Source: CAZYJR01 sp964647905
GTDB lineage: Bacteria > Desulfobacterota > DSM-4660 > Desulfatiglandales > HGW-15
Length of the DNA stretch: 64,000 bases
NCBI GenBank assembly: GCA_964647905.1
Contig: CAZYJR010000009.1
Coordinates: forward strand, 50,111 to 114,110
Direction of reading: 5' to 3'
Part shown: positions 26,045 through 34,563 of the stretch, one piece after another
Layout: every line of letters begins with the position of its first letter
Numbering within the stretch: the first letter of the stretch is position 1
Program-made: the position numbers and the translations under genes
Notes under the pieces: generated by a model
Told to the model about the DNA's origin: nothing
Databases searched by the model: none
Seen by the model: only the letters and a program-made list of their open reading frames with translations

Positions 26045-26825
26045 AGGTCATGACCTCCTCCACCTCTTCGGAGCCGAAGTACGCCTCCCTGACCTTCTCA
26101 TTGGCCATCACTTCGTCGGGCGTGCCCTCCATCAGCTTCTCCCCGAAATTCAACACCACCACCCGCCCTGCCACCCGGAAGAGCTCCCTCAGGCGGTGCT
26201 CGATCATCACCACCGTGATCCCGTCCATTTGAAATCGCTCGATAAGGGGCACCATGCTGGCGATCTCGCTCATGCTGAGCCCGGAGAAGACCTCGTCGCA
26301 CAGGATCACCTCGGGCTGGAGGGCCAGACACCGGGCCAGCTCCAGGCGCTTGAGGTATCCGGTGGGCAGGGTGGAGGCCATCTTGTAAGGGACAAAGGAG
26401 TCCCGCTCGAACCCGATCTCCTCCAAAATGTCCACCCCGACTGTGTCCCTGTCTCCCAGGCGGCCTCCGCCCCGCCAGCCCCCGGTTCTCCTGGCCCTGG
26501 GGGAGAACAAGGGGATCACCAGGTTCTTGTAAGCCGGGAGACTGTAGTAGGGGCGCATGACCTGAAAGGTGCGAGTAACCCCCATGTCCGCAATCTTGTG
26601 GGGGGGCTTGCCGGTAATCTCCTTTCCCTTGAAAAGGATCTTGCCCGAGCTCGGGCGTATGAAACCGGTGATGCAGTTTACCACCGTGGTCTTGCCCGAG
26701 CCGTTGGGCCCGATTATCCCCAAGACCTCGCCCTTTTCCACATCGAAGCTCAGCCGGTTCAAGGCCAGGACCCCGCCGAAGGTCTTGGACACCTCCTGTA
26801 CTCGAAGAATGGGTTCATCACTCAT
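26037..26825 (-). CDS. livG: Branched-chain-type ABC transporter ATPase, LivG-like
   Basis: A 262-residue ATPase starting at ATG 26825 (overlapping the permease stop). Walker A is GPNGSGKTT, Walker B VILCDEVFSGLS; the signature position reads LPTGYLKRLELARCL, a degenerate version of LSGGQ. The LivG hallmark TRTFQVMRPY is present. The atypical signature and DEVFSG instead of DEPxAG occur in a subset of Liv ATPases and could matter for coupling. Confidence 0.9.
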   Translation of the reverse strand: MSDEPILRVQEVSKTFGGVLALNRLSFDVEKGEVLGIIGPNGSGKTTVVNCITGFIRPSSGKILFKGKEITGKPPHKIADMGVTRTFQVMRPYYSLPAYKNLVIPLFSPRARRTGGWRGGGRLGDRDTVGVDILEEIGFERDSFVPYKMASTLPTGYLKRLELARCLALQPEVILCDEVFSGLSMSEIASMVPLIERFQMDGITVVMIEHRLRELFRVAGRVVVLNFGEKLMEGTPDEVMANEKVREAYFGSEEVEEVMTYA

Positions 26826-27835
26826 ACCCGGACCCACCTTTCGAACTGATGGTACTTGCGCTGCCCGTAGTTCATGATTCCTTCGCTCCTGAAGACCACA
26901 AAGGCCATGAGTATCAGGGAGTAGCAGACGATCCTCAGCGTCCCGAACTCCCTGAGGAGCTCCGAGATGGGGACCAGGATGAAACAACCGAGCACCGGTC
27001 CCACCAGGGTCCCTCCCCCGCCTATCACTGTGGCGGCTATGGGTAGTATGGAAAAATCCAGGGCAAAGAGCGAGATACCGCTCCACATGTAGATATGGAC
27101 GATGCAAGCCCCCGCCATGCATCCCATGCCCGAGGCGATGAAGACCGCCAGGGCCTTGAAAAGGGTTATACTCATCCCCGACGCCTTGACCGCCTGGTCG
27201 TTGTCCTTGACCGCCCTGAAGACCAGGCCCAGGTCCACGTTGACCAGGCGCCTCAAGCCGAACAAGAACAAGAGGACCATCGAGATGACGAAGTACTGCT
27301 CCACCCACCGGTTGGGGAAGCTCTCCACGCCCATGATCCCGTCGGTGCCGCCCAGGATGTCCAGGGCCTCGATCACCCTGGCCAGGGCCAGCGGGTACAT
27401 GAGAGTCACGATGGCGAAGTAGACCCCCCGGAGCGGCAGGCATGGCAGGAGCAGGATCGTACAAACGACCGCCCCGGCCACAGCGGCAATGGGAATGCCC
27501 ACCAGAGGGGGCAGGCCGGCTGACGTGTTGAGGAGGGCCGCCAGATATCCGCCCACACCGATGAATAGCGCTCCTCCCAGGGAAACCAGGCCCAGGTAGT
27601 GGGCCAGGAGGTCGAAGCTCATGGCCAGCAGCGCGTAAATGCAGACAACCGAGATAACCCGCTGCCAGTACATGCTGGGCATAAGAAAGGGCAGCAGCAG
27701 AATCCCGGCTATCAGCACCAGCCGGGGCAAGGTGAGGTAGGCCAGCTCCCGCCAGCTCATCAGGGCATAGAGCCCGTCGGCCCTCACCTTGATGCCCCTG
27801 TCCAGTCGCTCCCTGCGTCGCATCTCATCGCTCAC
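26822..27835 (-). CDS. livM: ABC transporter permease, LivM-like
   Basis: A 337-residue hydrophobic protein with about nine to ten membrane helices and the LivM permease stretch FRAVKDNDQAVKASGMSI (cytoplasmic coupling loop). It overlaps livG by four bases and lies three bases after livH. It forms the inner-membrane channel together with LivH. Confidence 0.9.
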   Translation of the reverse strand: MSDEMRRRERLDRGIKVRADGLYALMSWRELAYLTLPRLVLIAGILLLPFLMPSMYWQRVISVVCIYALLAMSFDLLAHYLGLVSLGGALFIGVGGYLAALLNTSAGLPPLVGIPIAAVAGAVVCTILLLPCLPLRGVYFAIVTLMYPLALARVIEALDILGGTDGIMGVESFPNRWVEQYFVISMVLLFLFGLRRLVNVDLGLVFRAVKDNDQAVKASGMSITLFKALAVFIASGMGCMAGACIVHIYMWSGISLFALDFSILPIAATVIGGGGTLVGPVLGCFILVPISELLREFGTLRIVCYSLILMAFVVFRSEGIMNYGQRKYHQFERWVRV

Positions 27836-27838
27836 GGA

Positions 27839-28705
27839 TCAAACCCTCTCTTCCAGTTCCTTCTGTCTCCCAAACAGACCGGACGGCCGCAGGATAAGGG
27901 TGAGTATGATGGCCAGCAGGGCCACCACCATCTGGAAGTGGGAGCCCCACCAGACAACGGTGAGAATTTGGGCGAAACCGATCAGGAAGGCCGCAGCCAC
28001 CGCGCCCATCCAACTCCCCAGCCCCCCGACTATGCACACGGCGATGGCCTGGATAAGCACGTCATAGCCCTTCTCCACCACTATGTTTCCAAGGGGCAGG
28101 AGGACAACGGCCGCCAGCCCGGCCAGCATCGACCCGAACGCCATGGCCACCAGGGCCATGAGGTCCGAGTCGATGCCGAGCATCAGGGCCGCGCGCTCGT
28201 CCTGGGCCATACCGCGCAGGGCCAGACCTATCCTCGTATGGTGGGTGAAGAACCACAGGAACCCGACCACCGCCGCTCCTATCACCACCACCAGGATCCG
28301 ATGATAATCCACGGGGATGTCGAGAATCATGACGCTCCCCTCCACGAATACGGGCAGGGTGTAGGTCATCCCCTTGAATCCCCCCCACCTGAACCCCTCC
28401 AGTATGGCCAGGCCTATGGCGTAGGAGGCGATGATCTCGGAGATGGCCATGCCCCGCACCCTTATCAGGAAGAAGCGATAGATCACGGCGCCCAGCGCCC
28501 CGGTAAGGGCCATTGCCACAACAATGCTGAGGGCGTAATTCAGGCCCACGCCTCGGAGCATGGTCCAGGTCATGAACCCGGTTATCACGTACAGGGCGCC
28601 GTGGGCGAAGTTGGGCACCCGGCTTATCCCGTATACCAGGGCGAAGCCCAGGGCCATCAAAGCCAGGGAAACGCTGTTTATGGTTCCGTAAATGAGAATG
28701 TCCAT
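27839..28705 (-). CDS. livH: ABC transporter permease, LivH-like
   Basis: A 288-residue integral membrane protein with LivH features: ALGFALVYGISRVPNFAHGA near the N-terminus and the coupling helix LRGMAQDERAALMLGID (near 165). It pairs with LivM downstream. The binding-protein gene ends 15 bases upstream. Confidence 0.9.
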   Translation of the reverse strand: MDILIYGTINSVSLALMALGFALVYGISRVPNFAHGALYVITGFMTWTMLRGVGLNYALSIVVAMALTGALGAVIYRFFLIRVRGMAISEIIASYAIGLAILEGFRWGGFKGMTYTLPVFVEGSVMILDIPVDYHRILVVVIGAAVVGFLWFFTHHTRIGLALRGMAQDERAALMLGIDSDLMALVAMAFGSMLAGLAAVVLLPLGNIVVEKGYDVLIQAIAVCIVGGLGSWMGAVAAAFLIGFAQILTVVWWGSHFQMVVALLAIILTLILRPSGLFGRQKELEERV

Positions 28706-28720
28706 GACTGCTCGCTCTTG

Positions 28721-29992
28721 CTACTTCTTCATCCACGGAGGCAGCAGGATCTCTCCGGTTGCTATGCTCTTGGGATAGACCACCACCCGCTTTCCGTCCT
28801 GCCATTGGAGTATGCTCCCCACCGCACCTTCTTCCGGATCGTCGGCCGGGATCACCTGGTGGCTCTTGGGATCGAACCTGATGCGCCCGTAGACCCCCAT
28901 CATGTCGGTCTCCTCCAATGCCTTGACCACCTTGTCGGGGTCCAGGGACCCGGCCCGCTCAATCGCGTCCTTGAGCACATAGACGGCCATGTAGCTGCTG
29001 GAGCTCCCCAGTCCCTCAGGGGCGATCCCCCACTTCTCTTCATATGCGTTGTAGAACTTCATGGTCCAGGGTGTGGCCTCCGAAGGGGCGTTTCCCGCGT
29101 TCACCACGTTGCACAGGGTGTACTCTCCCTTGCCCTCGGTCGCCTCCCAGAACCCGGGCTGCTCGGCGGCGGCCAAGGTAGACCCGAACGGCAGGGCCGG
29201 GATCTTCATGTCGTACCACTGCTTGAGGAGAATGGAGCTCTCGGGCATGTCCATCCATATGTTCAGGATCTCCGCCCCGGCCCGCTTCGCCTTTATGAGG
29301 CCCATGGAGAAATCGCTGCTGCCGGTGGGGAAGACCTCCATGCCGAGGACGTCGAATCCCTGCTTCTCGGCGAGCTTGCTGATGATCTCCCCGGCCCCCC
29401 TGGCATGGGCCACGTCCTGCACCATCACGAATATCTTGGTAAGCTCGTCGCGCTCCCTCAGGTCGTTAAAGCAGGTCAGGATCTCTTTTACCAGTTGAGC
29501 GGCCTCTCCGTGGATGCGGAAGCTGTACTTGTACTTGTCATAGTTCTCAGCCACCATGGCGTGGTACTTGGGGCTCAGGACCCCGGTGGTGACTATGGAC
29601 ACCTTTTTGTACTTGCTGAGAAGCGGCATCGCCGCCAAGGCCGCCTCCGAGCGGACAGGGCCGCCTATCAGGAAGTCCGCGTTCTTCTCCAGGATGAGCT
29701 TCTCCACGGCCAGCAGCGCCTCGCTGACCGGCACCCCGGGCTCAAGGTCCCGGGTGTCGATCACCTCCACCTTGAAGGGGCGCTTCTCCCCTCCCACGTC
29801 AACCCCTCCTGCCGCGTTTATCTCTTCCACCGCCAGCTTGATCCCGCGCTCCGCGTCCCAGCCGTAAAGGAAACCGGTGGAAAGCGGGCATCCGATCGTG
29901 ACAGGGTCGGCGGCCATGGAACGCGCACCGGGCAGCAAGAAGAACACCGCCGTTGCCAGGATGACCAATGCCTTTGATCCTCTCCTCTTCAT
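28721..29992 (-). CDS. Periplasmic binding protein of the Liv-type importer
   Basis: A 423-residue secreted protein with signal peptide (about 1-27, cleavage after ARSMA). It has the type I periplasmic-binding fold with VTIGCPLSTGFLYGWDAERG, NADFLIGGPVRSEAA and SSSYMAVYVLKDAIERAG. Proteins of this branch in anaerobes bind amides, aromatic acids or short carboxylates as often as amino acids, so substrate is open. It is the second gene of the operon, 15 bases after the small Fis-domain gene. Confidence 0.88.
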   Translation of the reverse strand: MKRRGSKALVILATAVFFLLPGARSMAADPVTIGCPLSTGFLYGWDAERGIKLAVEEINAAGGVDVGGEKRPFKVEVIDTRDLEPGVPVSEALLAVEKLILEKNADFLIGGPVRSEAALAAMPLLSKYKKVSIVTTGVLSPKYHAMVAENYDKYKYSFRIHGEAAQLVKEILTCFNDLRERDELTKIFVMVQDVAHARGAGEIISKLAEKQGFDVLGMEVFPTGSSDFSMGLIKAKRAGAEILNIWMDMPESSILLKQWYDMKIPALPFGSTLAAAEQPGFWEATEGKGEYTLCNVVNAGNAPSEATPWTMKFYNAYEEKWGIAPEGLGSSSSYMAVYVLKDAIERAGSLDPDKVVKALEETDMMGVYGRIRFDPKSHQVIPADDPEEGAVGSILQWQDGKRVVVYPKSIATGEILLPPWMKK

Positions 29993-30007
29993 CTCCTTAC
30001 CTCCTTT

Positions 30008-30190
30008 TCAGTTATATGTATGAGGTTGTGAAGAATTACCGGGCTCGAGCTTGTGTTCCGTTATCTTTCTCTTCAGCTGGGGGAGTGGAATCCTGAGAAG
30101 GGCGGACGCCTTTGTCAGATCCCAGGAGGTCTGCCGCAGGACCTCCTGGATATGCTCCTTCTCACGTTCCCGCAAGGTCTTGACCTTCAT
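30008..30190 (-). CDS. Stand-alone Fis-type helix-turn-helix protein
   Basis: A 60-residue protein consisting almost only of an HTH_8 (Fis) domain: REKEHIQEVLRQTSWDLTKA and LLRIPLPQLKRKITEH. It closely resembles the C-terminal DNA-binding domain of the NtrC-type regulator encoded just upstream (KEHIESTLAQTGWNRTKSAK). It has no receiver or AAA+ part. It is the first ORF after the sigma-54 promoter and precedes the binding-protein gene by 15 bases. It may bind the same sites as that regulator or be a domain duplicate. Confidence 0.75.
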   Translation of the reverse strand: MKVKTLREREKEHIQEVLRQTSWDLTKASALLRIPLPQLKRKITEHKLEPGNSSQPHTYN

Positions 30191-30487
30191 GAAGCGCGCC
30201 CCTCATTTGACTCATATTGGGCTTGCTGTAATCCTGCTCCACCAAGATCGACTTTTTGTACTTAGAAATCGCTTTGTCGCCCTTAAGCGGGCGTTGTTGT
30301 GAAAGACCGAGCTGATATGAAGATACTTGACCGCGCCCTGAGACCGGCCAGTCTTGCTTGCTGGAAAGGTCAGTTTTTCCGCCTCCGCCCGAACCGGCTG
30401 CTTCAAGTCCCCGAGAGAAGGCCCTGCAGAGTCATCGGGCGGCGCGTGCAGTTTCGGGGACCTCGGATATTGATTCAGTATAATTAT
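30191..30487 (-). other. Long untranslated leader of the Liv operon
   Basis: About 290 bases lie between the sigma-54 promoter and the first start codon. No ORF with a ribosome binding site is convincing. A short CGCCC/GGGCG hairpin around TTAAGC (about 30280-30295) is the only structure seen. The length is unusual for a simple promoter leader. Confidence 0.4.
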
Positions 30488-30503
30488 AGCAAAGGGCGTG
30501 CCA
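30488..30503 (-). promoter_or_regulatory. Sigma-54 promoter for the Liv operon
   Basis: The minus strand reads TGGCACGCCCTTTGCT: GG and GC are separated by exactly ten bases and the sequence matches the consensus TGGCACG-N4-TTGC completely. It faces the Fis-domain gene and Liv operon and lies about 105 bases after the stop codon of an NtrC-type activator gene. Confidence 0.8.
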
Positions 30504-30608
30504 GCGGCCAAGCGCTCGGGGGTTAAGCCTTTAACTACTCAATTAGTCTAAATAAAATGAATAAGGCTCCCCTGCGGCCGGCTCCTGGGAAGAGGCGCTG
30601 CTACAAAA

Positions 30609-32009
30609 TTATTTTCTAGGTGGAAAGAAGTTTGTCCCTTCCGACCCGGCCTTGTCACCGGCTCGGTCAGGGGGGGCGATATTGTACCTGCGGATCTTGC
30701 TCCTTAGGGTTGGAAGTGATATTCCCAATAATTTAGCTGACTTGGTCCGATTCCACCCTGTCTGGGCCAGGGTGCTCTCAATATGCTCCTTCTCCACCTG
30801 GGGAAGGGAGTAGGTGGAAAGTCCGCCCTGGGGCAAGGAATGCTTCATATCCAGGATCTCCTCGATCTCGTCCAAGAGTATGACATTCCCTCTGGCCCTT
30901 ACAACGGCCTCCACCAGGACGTTTTCCAGCTCCCTCACGTTTCCTTCCCACCGCTGGGAGGTGAGGAGCTCCATCACGCCCCGCTGGAGCTTGGTCACCT
31001 TGGTCCCCAGCTCCAGGTTGATCTTTTGAAGGAAGTAGCTGACCAGGTCCGGGATGTCCTCCAGCCGTTCCCTCAGGGGAGGTACGTATATGTTGACAAC
31101 GCTCAACCTGAAGTAGAGGTCTTCCTTGAACCCGCCCGACTGCACCAGGGCGGAGAGATCCCGGTTAGTGGCGGCGATCACCCGGCACCTGGATTTCAAG
31201 CTCTCCCGCCCCCCTACCCGCATATACTCCCTCCGCTCCAGAAACCCCAGGAGCTTTCCCTGGAGGCTCAGCGGGAGCTCTCCCACCTCGTCGAGCAACA
31301 GGGTGCCGGCGCCGGCCAGCTCTATCCTTCCGGGCTTGGTGTAGCTGGCCCCGGTGAACGAGCCCTTCTCGTGCCCGAAGAGCTCGCTCTCCAGCAAGGT
31401 CTCCACCACTGCCGAGCAGTCCAGGGTCACGAACGGCTCGTGACTGAACGGGCTGTTCCTGTGTATGACGCGGGCTATGAGCTCCTTGCCGGTGCCTGTC
31501 TCGCCCTGTATGCAAACGGTGGCGCGGTTCTGGCACAAAAGCCCGATCATCTTGAAGATCTCCCTCGTCTTCCCGCTCTTGCCGACAATGATCTCCTGGC
31601 CGGGGGGCTGCTCCAGGACGTTTTCCAGCGGGGTCCCCCGATCCACCTCAAGGACCTCCAAGGCTCTGTTAACCGCCTTTTCAACGTCATCAGGATCAAA
31701 GGGCTTATGGAAATAGTCATAAGCACCTTTTTTCATAGCCTGAATAGTGCTCTCCATATCATGGAAGGCGGTTATCATTATCACCTTTGACGGGGTGTCG
31801 TACTCCCTGATCCGGCTCAGCACCTCCAGGCCGTCCATGTCGGGCAGACGGATATCCAATATCACCACCTCCGGATCGCACCGGCAAAAGAGCTCCAGGC
31901 CCTCCTCGGCGGTGGCCGCCTTGTAGACCTGATGGCCCTTCTCGCCCAGGAACATCTCCAGTGATTCGAGAATGGAGTACTCGTCATCCACTACCAGGAT
32001 CTTGGACAT
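30609..32009 (-). CDS. Sigma-54-dependent response regulator (NtrC family)
   Basis: A 466-residue activator: receiver (1-120, VVILDIRLPDMDG with phospho-Asp), AAA+ domain (about 145-375) with GETGTGKE Walker A, the sigma-54 contact loop as GSFTGA, and GTLLLDEVGELP Walker B, then a Fis-type HTH (about 415-455). ATG 32009 is chosen because GGAGGAG lies eight bases upstream; an earlier ATG at 32015 is too close. The gene overlaps the kinase gene by 26 bases, marking them as a pair. The downstream sigma-54 promoter is its likely target. Confidence 0.95.
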   Translation of the reverse strand: MSKILVVDDEYSILESLEMFLGEKGHQVYKAATAEEGLELFCRCDPEVVILDIRLPDMDGLEVLSRIREYDTPSKVIMITAFHDMESTIQAMKKGAYDYFHKPFDPDDVEKAVNRALEVLEVDRGTPLENVLEQPPGQEIIVGKSGKTREIFKMIGLLCQNRATVCIQGETGTGKELIARVIHRNSPFSHEPFVTLDCSAVVETLLESELFGHEKGSFTGASYTKPGRIELAGAGTLLLDEVGELPLSLQGKLLGFLERREYMRVGGRESLKSRCRVIAATNRDLSALVQSGGFKEDLYFRLSVVNIYVPPLRERLEDIPDLVSYFLQKINLELGTKVTKLQRGVMELLTSQRWEGNVRELENVLVEAVVRARGNVILLDEIEEILDMKHSLPQGGLSTYSLPQVEKEHIESTLAQTGWNRTKSAKLLGISLPTLRSKIRRYNIAPPDRAGDKAGSEGTNFFPPRK

Positions 32010-33159
32010 GACCATCTCCTCCGGGAAGACGGATCTTGAAACAGGCCCCTCTGGGGCGCACGTTCATCACGTCTATCCTGCCTCCGTGGGCCTCCACAAT
32101 GCCCTTTGCATTGCTCAGGCCCAGCCCGGTCCCCCTGCTCTTGGTGGTGAAGAAAGGCTTGAAGAGGCCCGCCTTGGCCTCTTCGGAAAGGCCCCTCCCC
32201 CCGTCCTGGATCGAGATCTCCACCCGCGGGGAGCCCTGGTCTAGAGTGGACTCGGTGGATACCAGTATCCGCCCTCCCTTGTCCGATGCCTCCACCGCGT
32301 TCAGGAGGAGATTGATAAAGGCCTGCTCCAGCTTTTCTCCGTCCGCCTCGAGCACGGGGAGTCCGGGCTCCAGGTCGGTTATGACCTCGAGCTCCTTCTC
32401 GCGGAACTTCATGTCCAGGGATTCTGCGCAGGATAGGAGGATTCGGTTTATGTCAGCCTCCCGCGGTTTGATCTGAAGCGGTTTGGCAAAGTCCAGCAGC
32501 TCGGTCAGGATCCGCTCCAGGCGCATTACCTCCTTGAGGCAGATCTCCAGGCGGCGAAGGTCGTTTCCCCGGATATAGGTATTGTCCTCGAGGATCCTGA
32601 GGTTCATCTTCACCGCGGCCAGGGGGTTTCTGATCTCATGTGAGAGCGATGCCGTGATCTCACCGATATAGGCCATGCGCTCGGACTCCCTGAGCTCCCT
32701 GGTCCTGGTCCTGACCTCCTCCTCCAGCCTGCGGTTGTGCTCCAGGATTTCCTTCTCGTGCATGGTCTGGAAGTGGTGGCTGAAGCGCTCTATGGTGTAG
32801 GTCAGGCATTCGTTTATCTTGCGCATCCAGAAAAGGAACTCCCCGAACGGCGCCTGGCCGGCGAGAAGAGGGAGCACGATCATCCTGTAGAGCTCGAACG
32901 CCCTCTGCACGTGAAAGAGGGGAAAGCCGGCCTCCAGGCGCATTCGGGTGATCTTGTCTATGAACCTCTTTATCGGGCCGTAGTCCCCGCAGACCAGCAC
33001 CTGGTGGTTGGCGTCAAAGGCCTCTGATACGGTCTGAAGGAGCTCCTTCCTCGGCCTGCGGAGGTATTGGTCCCCCACCTCCACCTTGAGCCTTAGCACC
33101 CATTCCAGAATGATCCTGGATCTGTAATGAGAATGGAATTCGGAGAAACTAAAGCCCAT
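31984..33159 (-). CDS. Histidine kinase with RsbRD-like N-terminal domain
   Basis: A 391-residue cytoplasmic kinase. Residues 1-150 are helical and resemble the RsbRD N-terminal domain. A coiled coil (about 130-160) leads to HisKA with SLSHEIRNPL (His near 172) and HATPase with NLLLNAVEAS, DGGRGLS and GTGLGLSNAKG. No membrane segment is visible. It probably phosphorylates the overlapping NtrC-type regulator. It also overlaps the MFS gene upstream by 11 bases, so transporter and kinase are co-translated and may be functionally linked. Confidence 0.92.
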   Translation of the reverse strand: MGFSFSEFHSHYRSRIILEWVLRLKVEVGDQYLRRPRKELLQTVSEAFDANHQVLVCGDYGPIKRFIDKITRMRLEAGFPLFHVQRAFELYRMIVLPLLAGQAPFGEFLFWMRKINECLTYTIERFSHHFQTMHEKEILEHNRRLEEEVRTRTRELRESERMAYIGEITASLSHEIRNPLAAVKMNLRILEDNTYIRGNDLRRLEICLKEVMRLERILTELLDFAKPLQIKPREADINRILLSCAESLDMKFREKELEVITDLEPGLPVLEADGEKLEQAFINLLLNAVEASDKGGRILVSTESTLDQGSPRVEISIQDGGRGLSEEAKAGLFKPFFTTKSRGTGLGLSNAKGIVEAHGGRIDVMNVRPRGACFKIRLPGGDGHVQDPGSG

Positions 33160-34390
33160 CCCTTTTCGGCCGTCCCTTCTCGACCAGGAACATGAGGGCG
33201 ATCCCCGCCACTGCCATCAGGATATTGATCACAAACGCGTGGTCGTACCTGCCCGTGGTATCCCTGAGGATCCCCGCGACCCAGTGTACCACGATCGCGC
33301 CCAGCCCGTAAAAAGGCGTCCACGCGCCGATCACCGTCCCCATTACCTCCTTGGGGAAGTAGTCCCCGGCGCAGGCCCCGTATATAGGGAAGGTGACGCC
33401 GTAAAAGACCGCCACCAGCCCCACGAACACGGTCAGCGCAGCCCAGGAGCTCCCGGACAAGAGGATTCCCAAGAGTGCGACTGCAATGACGCTGTTGGAG
33501 AGGATAATGGTCCGCCTCCTGCCCAGCACGTCCGATAGGGGCAGTACGGTCAGGACGCCCAGGATCTGGCAGGAGCCGTGTATGGTTGCAAGCAGGCTGG
33601 CCTTTTCCAGGGGAAAACCAAGCTGCTGCTCGGCGTAGTCCACCATGAAGGTTGTAATACCGTAGAGGCTGAACGAAATGGAGAAGTAGGAGGCCCCGAT
33701 GAGCCAGAACGTTGATGACTTGAGCACAGAGAGTTGCTCGGTCCGGACCTCGGGCTTCTTCGGCTCGGTTCCCCGGGGCGGCGCCTCCCGCTCTCCCCAA
33801 GGGCGCCGGCCCGCTGCCTCGGGGCTGCTCCTCAAGAAGAGTGCGTTTCCGAGCACCATGACCAAGGCCCCGGCTCCCAGGAAATACCACGCATGCCGCC
33901 AGGAGAAGTTCTCCACTATCCAGGGAAAGGCCACACCCATGGAGGCGAACCCGAGCCCGTAGCCGGTGGAAAGGATCCCCAGGGCCAAGCCCCGCCTACT
34001 GGGAACGAACCAGCGCTGGACCACGGTTATCACCGGGGTCCACATGCCGGTCGCGCCCAGCCCGACCAAAGCGAATGAGACACAGGCACCGCCAAGGGAA
34101 TCCACCGTACCCATGGCCAACAGGCCGAGCCCCAGCAACAGGGCGCAGGAGCTGATCACCCTCCTGGCCCCCAGCCTGTCGGTCAGGTAGCCTGTAAAAG
34201 GCGTCACGGTAATGTATGCAAAGAGATATGCGTTGTATACCGAACCGCTCCCCGTCCTGCTGAACCCGAGATTCTTTATCATCTCCGGCAGCACCACCCC
34301 GTATCCCAGCCTGGCCGAGTAGTTGATGAAAAGATCCACGAAGCAGACGGCAAGAACGACCCACGCCCAGTGAGACCACCAGCTTCTCAT
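33149..34390 (-). CDS. MFS transporter (monocarboxylate/oxalate-formate type)
   Basis: A 413-residue protein with about 12 membrane helices. Features of the oxalate:formate antiporter/monocarboxylate group are visible: GYLTDRLGARRV between helices 2 and 3, VVQRWFVPSRRGLALGI after helix 4, and PLSDVLGRRRTI in the second half. The central loop is long and charged (about 195-225). It heads the kinase-regulator operon, so it may act as importer or as a transport-coupled sensor for the same substrate. Confidence 0.85.
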   Translation of the reverse strand: MRSWWSHWAWVVLAVCFVDLFINYSARLGYGVVLPEMIKNLGFSRTGSGSVYNAYLFAYITVTPFTGYLTDRLGARRVISSCALLLGLGLLAMGTVDSLGGACVSFALVGLGATGMWTPVITVVQRWFVPSRRGLALGILSTGYGLGFASMGVAFPWIVENFSWRHAWYFLGAGALVMVLGNALFLRSSPEAAGRRPWGEREAPPRGTEPKKPEVRTEQLSVLKSSTFWLIGASYFSISFSLYGITTFMVDYAEQQLGFPLEKASLLATIHGSCQILGVLTVLPLSDVLGRRRTIILSNSVIAVALLGILLSGSSWAALTVFVGLVAVFYGVTFPIYGACAGDYFPKEVMGTVIGAWTPFYGLGAIVVHWVAGILRDTTGRYDHAFVINILMAVAGIALMFLVEKGRPKRDGL

Positions 34391-34563
34391 ACCTGAATCA
34401 CCTCCGGTGCCGACCCTGCGCCGATTAACCCGCTCTTGATATCACAGAAAACCTGTGCGCGCCAGGCCCCCAACGACTCGCCGGGGCTTCAACGCCAAAA
34501 TGCATACCGTAATGCTGTTATGTATGATACACTTCTTTCATTCTACGAATCGGGAGGGAAGCC

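Noticed and set aside
27599..29977. 792-codon open frame opposite livM, livH and the binding-protein gene
   Set aside because: It is antisense to three well-supported genes and rich in His, Gly and Gln, typical of antisense shadow frames at high GC.
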